NCBI GenBank assembly: GCA_003497505.1
Contig: DNNV01000346.1
Span: 1 to 6,063, forward strand
Source of the DNA: Clostridiales bacterium
GTDB lineage: Bacteria > Bacillota > Clostridia > Tissierellales > Sedimentibacteraceae
Direction of reading: 5' to 3'
DNA: 6,063 bases
The notes below the pieces were generated by a model, which did not search any database, was not told where the DNA came from, and saw nothing but the letters and a program-made list of their open reading frames with translations. The position numbers were made by a program, and so were the translations under genes. This document shows, one piece after another, positions 5,264 through 6,063 of the stretch (positions are counted from its first letter, which is position 1; each line of letters begins with the position of its first letter).

Positions 5264-5278
5264 TTGAAGGGGAGGTGA
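5264..5278 (+). CDS. Possible five-codon leader ORF ahead of the toxin
   Basis: TTG-AAG-GGG-AGG-TGA is preceded by AAAGGAGG (5248-5255), an excellent ribosome binding site 8 nt upstream. Its stop codon is the last three bases of the GGAGGTGA site that serves the toxin. Ribosomes translating it would cover or open that site, so it could gate toxin translation. A competing reading uses ATG 5245 in the toxin frame, which would give a 39-residue toxin. I regard the leader as plausible but unproven. Confidence 0.3.
   Translation: MKGR
5271..5278 (+). promoter_or_regulatory. Exceptionally strong ribosome binding site of the toxin
   Basis: GGAGGTGA is a full 8-base complement to the 3' end of 16S rRNA and is placed 5 nt before ATG 5284. 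It is the strongest site in the window and fixes the start of the peptide gene. Confidence 0.85.
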
Positions 5279-5283
5279 AGCCT

Positions 5284-5364
5284 ATGTCAATATATGAAAC
5301 TTTGACATTAATGATTGCATTTGCAATGTTAGTGGCGGTTGTAATAAACGGACAAAAAAAGTAA
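5284..5364 (+). CDS. Putative holin-like / TxpA-type membrane toxin peptide, 26 aa
   Basis: The peptide reads MSIYETLTLMIAFAMLVAVV then INGQKK: a short polar start with the S-x-Y-E-x-L-x-L-M-I-A-F pattern, one membrane helix at about residues 7-22, and a basic tail. The pattern matches the small 'putative holin-like toxin' family, to which TxpA and BsrG type I toxins of Bacillus subtilis are related (they begin MSTYESLMVMIGF). Members act by inserting into the cytoplasmic membrane. At 26 residues it is among the shorter forms. The C-terminal region seen in TxpA is absent, so it may be a minimal member or a worn one. The start is set by the perfect GGAGGTGA site. It has its own promoter and a convergent antisense transcript is predicted at the 3' end. 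The hydrophobic ORF is too short for most gene finders. The family assignment is from memory of the pattern. Confidence 0.72.
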   Translation: MSIYETLTLMIAFAMLVAVVINGQKK

Positions 5365-5389
5365 TTACCCTGCTGGCACAGGGTAATTA
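5354..5389 (-). terminator. Strong minus-strand terminator overlapping the toxin 3' end
   Basis: An 11-bp perfect stem pairs TAATTACCCTG (5362-5372) with CAGGGTAATTA (5379-5389) around a 6-nt loop. On the minus strand it is followed after one base by seven T residues (5360-5354), a good rho-independent terminator. On the plus strand the tail is TAACATTCTTT, so it is a weak terminator for the toxin but may stabilise the 3' end of its mRNA. The same structure could end rlmH transcripts. Confidence 0.8.
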
Positions 5390-5440
5390 TAACATTCTTT
5401 AAACTAAGTCAGCTATAGCCAACTGCCTATTCTTTATCTT
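5354..5440 (-). ncRNA. Predicted antisense antitoxin RNA
   Basis: A near-consensus minus-strand promoter (5447-5475) and the terminator at 5354-5389 delimit a transcript of about 87 nt. It has no ORF and is complementary to the last codons, the stop and the 3' untranslated part of the toxin mRNA. Convergent antisense RNAs that overlap the toxin 3' end are the rule for txpA/RatA and bsrG/SR4. The start site is inferred from the -10 box, and no expression evidence is available. The alternative is that the promoter is fortuitous and the terminator serves only rlmH. Confidence 0.4.
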
Positions 5441-5446
5441 ATGTAA

Positions 5447-5475
5447 ATTATAATCTAATTATTAAAAAAAATCAA
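5447..5475 (-). promoter_or_regulatory. Minus-strand sigma-A promoter facing the toxin gene
   Basis: Read on the minus strand, TTGATT (5475-5470) and TATAAT (5452-5447) are spaced by exactly 17 bp. This is among the closest matches to consensus in the window. It lies in the gap downstream of rlmH, so it is not the promoter of that gene. Confidence 0.6.
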
Positions 5476-5488
5476 TATAAATTATTGT

Positions 5489-5506
5489 CTACTTATGATA
5501 TGCCTC
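5489..5506 (-). other. SCC attB-like site at the rlmH 3' end
   Basis: The last 18 bases of rlmH read GAGGCATATCATAAGTAG. This closely matches the site at the end of staphylococcal rlmH (orfX), core TATCATAA, where Ccr recombinases insert SCC elements. The match follows from conservation of the EAYHK coding sequence. No integrated element or second copy is visible here, so the site appears empty. Confidence 0.5.
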
Positions 5507-5968
5507 ATTGGCATTAATCTTAAATGCCCTGTATATCTGCTCCAGCAGTATTACCTTGAAAAGCTGATGAGGAAAGGTCATTTTTGAAAAAGAAAGTTTG
5601 AAATCAGCCATGTCCAGCACATCCTGAGAAAGCCCGTTGCTTCCGCCTATTATAAAGGTTATGTCTGATGTGCCGCCAATAGCCAACGTGCTTATTTTTT
5701 CCGCCAGCTCCTCGGAGCCCAGCATTTTTCCATTCACATCGAGTACAATTGCATATGAGCCTTTTGGTATTTTATTTAATATTTTAATTCCTTCCTTTAC
5801 TTTTACCTGTTCTATTTCCGCTTGCGAAAAGCTTTCATCGGCTCTTTCGTCAGAAAGCACTTCCTCCGTCAGCTTGCAAAATTTTGACAATCTCTTTGAA
5901 TATTCATTTATTGCGTCCGTAAAAAATTTTTCTTTGATTTTTCCTACAGAAATAACCGTAATTTTCAT
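5489..5968 (-). CDS. rlmH: 23S rRNA (pseudouridine-1915 N3) methyltransferase RlmH
   Basis: RlmH is a SPOUT-fold enzyme that uses S-adenosylmethionine to methylate pseudouridine 1915 in helix 69 of 23S rRNA in assembled ribosomes. The 159 residues equal the length of the Staphylococcus aureus protein. The conserved start KITVISVGKIKEKF (2-15), the SAM-binding knot segment FIIGGSNGLSQDVL (105-118), the block SFSKMTFPHQLFKVILLEQ (126-144) and the terminal INANEAYHK (151-159) are all intact. The ATG at 5968 is preceded on the minus strand by AAGGAA, with about 7 nt between. It is transcribed toward the toxin locus, and the first terminator it meets is the one at 5354-5389. A possible extended -10 promoter lies upstream at 6023-6031. 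Confidence 0.96.
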   Translation of the reverse strand: MKITVISVGKIKEKFFTDAINEYSKRLSKFCKLTEEVLSDERADESFSQAEIEQVKVKEGIKILNKIPKGSYAIVLDVNGKMLGSEELAEKISTLAIGGTSDITFIIGGSNGLSQDVLDMADFKLSFSKMTFPHQLFKVILLEQIYRAFKINANEAYHK

Positions 5969-6022
5969 ATATGATTCCTTAATTAAATTTTTTGTGCTAA
6001 AATACTTGTTTGATAATATAAT

Positions 6023-6031
6023 AGTATAACA
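6023..6031 (-). promoter_or_regulatory. Candidate extended -10 promoter for rlmH
   Basis: On the minus strand TGTTATACT fits TGnTATACT, and no convincing -35 is present at 16-18 bp. Transcription would begin near 6016, about 48 nt before the rlmH start codon. Confidence 0.4.
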
Positions 6032-6063
6032 ATTAACAACAAAATTAAAGACTTTTTTTAGTA

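Noticed and set aside
5637..6029. 130-residue plus-strand ORF opposite rlmH
   Set aside because: It is a mirror of the well-conserved rlmH gene and has no ribosome binding site. The Ser/Phe-rich composition is typical of an antisense shadow.

Overview
The window looks like a chromosomal segment from a low-GC, endospore-forming Firmicute, most likely of class Clostridia or Tissierellia. The support is AT-rich DNA with A/T-rich codon choice (AGA, ATA, GGA), strong GGAGG-type ribosome binding sites, a small acid-soluble spore protein, a LytR-CpsA-Psr cell-wall enzyme, and an RlmH that ends in the Gram-positive EAYHK tail. The genus cannot be fixed from this sequence. A Sedimentibacter-like organism is only a guess.

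Layout, left to right. Bases 1-331 hold no convincing gene, but they carry a 10-bp direct repeat and an extended -10 promoter in front of a 54-residue two-helix membrane protein (332-496). An extended -10 promoter then drives an LCP-family ligase (672-1568, TTG start). This gene converges on a divergent alpha/beta-type SASP (1599-1820, minus) across one bidirectional terminator. Behind the SASP on the same strand lies a 105-residue cysteine-rich protein (2025-2342, minus). It has tandem glycine/cysteine modules and an Asp-Arg repeat, and it has its own terminator. It is unrecognised and may be a spore-coat-like structural protein.

Two GNAT acetyltransferases follow on the plus strand (2537-2980 and 3065-3562), each with its own promoter. 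Next comes an overlapping two-gene operon: tRNA 2-selenouridine synthase (selU/mnmH, 3659-4723) and a NUDIX hydrolase (4723-5154) whose start codon shares a base with the selU stop. SelU implies that the host makes selenophosphate.

The most interesting piece is at 5174-5475. A 26-residue membrane peptide resembling the holin-like/TxpA family of type I toxins has a perfect GGAGGTGA ribosome binding site and a possible five-codon leader ORF that ends inside that site. A near-consensus promoter on the opposite strand points back into the toxin 3' end and is followed by a strong terminator. Together these predict an antisense antitoxin RNA of roughly 87 nt. The window closes with rlmH (5489-5968, minus). 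Its 3' end carries the sequence that staphylococcal SCC elements use as their attachment site.

The genes are mostly independent housekeeping or sporulation units. The clear functional pairings are selU with the NUDIX gene (operon), the toxin with its antisense candidate, and the two same-strand genes SASP and Cys-rich protein (a possible shared sporulation role, inferred only).
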